64,000 nt of DNA from Cyanoderma ruficeps (lineage: Eukaryota; Chordata; Aves; Passeriformes; Timaliidae), in NCBI GenBank assembly GCA_008694505.1, contig VZDJ01000623.1:16797754-16861753 (forward strand), in the 5' to 3' direction. Positions 62,361 to 64,000 of the stretch are shown here, piece by piece. How positions within the stretch are numbered: the first letter of the stretch is position 1; the number at the start of each line of letters is the position of its first letter. The notes below the pieces were generated by a model. It was not told where the DNA came from and ran no database searches. It saw only the letters and a list, made by a program, of their open reading frames with translations. Position numbers and translations under genes: made by a program.

Positions 62361-63874
62361 AGTGCAGAGAATAGTCTTATCTGTAAAAATACATGTGCGC
62401 ACACATGTGATGTTGAAAACACATCCCTTCCATTCATCCTGCATCTTGAGGTAAGAGAAATGACCATGGAAAATATCTCCATTTCCTTTGAGAACCCAAT
62501 CCTGGTCTTTTCCAGGAGAAACTGCTCAGCTCTGATGCTCTCGCCTTGATGTAGCTTTCTCCTACCTGAGGACCCTGTGCCCAAAGTTGTAGACACCTTT
62601 TCCTGCTCTCTCCCATGGGACATTTTGCTGCCAACAAGGAATGCTGTAGTTTCTGGTTTCTGGTAATTGAAATCATCAAGCCCAAACATTTTAAATATTT
62701 AAGCCAATTGTTGCCTAGCTTTTCTTAAGTGTTTGGTATAGCATATAAACAATGATGAGAGACCCATTAATAAATAAAATGGATTAAATAAGAAAGAGAA
62801 GAAGGAGACTATGGAGGATAGAGTGAATAAACAGAAGAATAAGGAGCTTTATACTCTTCTCAGTCTATTGGAATTCATCACTAGCTCCTGCAGGGTTGAT
62901 GTAGTTATCTTCAGTCCTTTCTCATTTATTTGGTTATTTGTAATTCCACCAAAAAACCCCAGAAGTTCTATTTCCAGATTGTACATGCTGACTTTTGAGG
63001 AGGGAGTTTAAAATTCATTACAGGCATAAAACAAATCAAGCTGACAGAATGCTCAAATATACTGTGCTGCCCAGATTTATAATTGAAAAACCCTCTGCTG
63101 CATGAAATGAGTGAAATAGAGCAGATGAACCAGCAGACAAGCAGGAGACCAGAATTAAACAAATTTGTGTAAATAAATCCCACTTATTTATCAGATTCCA
63201 GGAATTAATTTTCTCTGTATTTGGCCTCTCTGCCAGATAATGTGAGCAAATATTAGTTGGGATTGGAGGGCAGAGGGCATCCAGGTTGTTTTTTTATTAT
63301 TTATTAATTTTCATTCAGGTAGATGATGGTAAAGGCTTGTGTGAAGTTTTGGGAAGAAAAGAAAGACTCAAAGGGTGTTCCTGGTCGTGATTCACAATGC
63401 CATGGGCTCAATTCTCCTTTGGGATGCTCTAAATATTCTGTTTGGGAGCCTGGTTTGCTTTTCAGATATGAACCACCTGATGAAAAGTAGATGTCTGGCT
63501 TTGTCTAAACATCACTGTAAACATTACACTGTAAACATTAGCAGAGGGTTTTGGTTGGGAAAGTATTTACCTGGACATTGAAAACTAGTTATATATCCAA
63601 TCGTAGCACACTTTAGCAAAAGTTATAAGCACTAGATTAGTTTTGATCACATAATTAGGGGTACATTTTTTTTTTCTGTTGAGCAGTTGTGGATTAAATA
63701 TTTAGTATTGCTGTCTCTTTAACAAGACCTCTGAAACTCTTGGACTGAGATCTTCCTGAAGTCCCAAAAACCCCCTTAAGTAGTAAAGATGAGGTGAACA
63801 GTTGAGCCGGCCAAACTGGATGATTACCGTTGGTATCTATGTAAGTCTTGGTGGCAATTTTTGGGAAGAAGACT
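62361..63874. other. Unique sequence, no gene seen
   Basis: No gene is recognised. CACTGTAAACATTA is duplicated exactly in tandem at 63513-63540. The 122-codon minus-strand frame at 62321-62689 begins in unique sequence and runs into CR1, with no family signature. Confidence 0.45.
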
Positions 63875-63941
63875 TGGTAAGCAGGAAGCCAGCCTTTGTA
63901 TTCAGGAGATTGGTAGCAGGAAGCCAGCCTTTGTATTCAGG
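63875..63941 (+). repeat. Tandem duplication of about 36 bp
   Basis: TTGGTAAGCAGGAAGCCAGC ... TATTCAGGAGA (63875-63910) is followed by a second copy starting TTGGTAGCAGG (63911-63941). The 26 bp from GCAGGAAGCC to TATTCAGG are identical in both, and one A is missing in the second copy. Confidence 0.92.
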
Positions 63942-64000
63942 TAGTGGTCCATGTAATTGTGAGCCATTTCTCATTGTATTTAATATGACTTCTCACAAGC

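Noticed and set aside
62100..62689. Overlapping minus-strand frames of 114 and 122 codons
   Set aside because: Both run through the 3' region of a minus-strand CR1 and differ in frame, so they are repeat read-through.

Overview
The window looks like nuclear DNA from a bird. The main evidence is a set of 5'-truncated CR1 LINE copies that keep the typical 3' end (variants of ATTCTATGATTCTATG), together with at least two avian-type endogenous-retrovirus LTRs. The base composition is AT-rich, and there are short N gaps of the kind seen in a draft assembly. The 1.1-kb LTR at 60209-61348 matches, from memory, a high-copy family of non-galliform birds, so a neoavian host is the best guess. I cannot name the species or chromosome.

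I find no protein-coding gene. The longest ATG-initiated frame is 147 codons (22492-22935), about what chance gives in 64 kb of AT-rich DNA over six frames. No frame shows recognisable domains, and several of the longer ones only read through CR1, LTR or microsatellite sequence. I recognise no tRNA, rRNA or small structural RNA gene. The window is therefore either an intergenic desert or the inside of a very large intron; the sequence alone does not decide.

Layout: 1-12.9 kb is mostly unique AT-rich sequence with a GC-richer patch near 2.1 kb and a minisatellite at 7.6 kb. 13.0-15.8 kb holds a CR1 split by an insertion, a possible conserved element and a second CR1. 18.3-18.7 kb may hold an old LTR. 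28.4-33.8 kb holds four CR1 pieces and the strongest candidate conserved noncoding block (32.7-33.2 kb). 35.7-38.4 kb has two more such candidates around a minus-strand CR1. 40.8-44.6 kb is the CR1- and microsatellite-rich part, with a head-to-tail CR1 pair, a GATA array and a (GAAGA)20 array fused to a CR1. At 49.8-50.3 kb a complete solo LTR sits inside a CR1 with a target-site duplication. 60.2-62.4 kb holds the 1.1-kb LTR and a minus-strand CR1.

Nothing here looks like a new gene system. The most informative items are the nested retroelements, which give a relative order of insertion, two unexplained short exact or near-exact sequence copies about 30 bp long, several candidate regulatory blocks, and assembly scars at homopolymers. 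The conserved-element calls rest on texture and motifs only and need an alignment to other amniotes.
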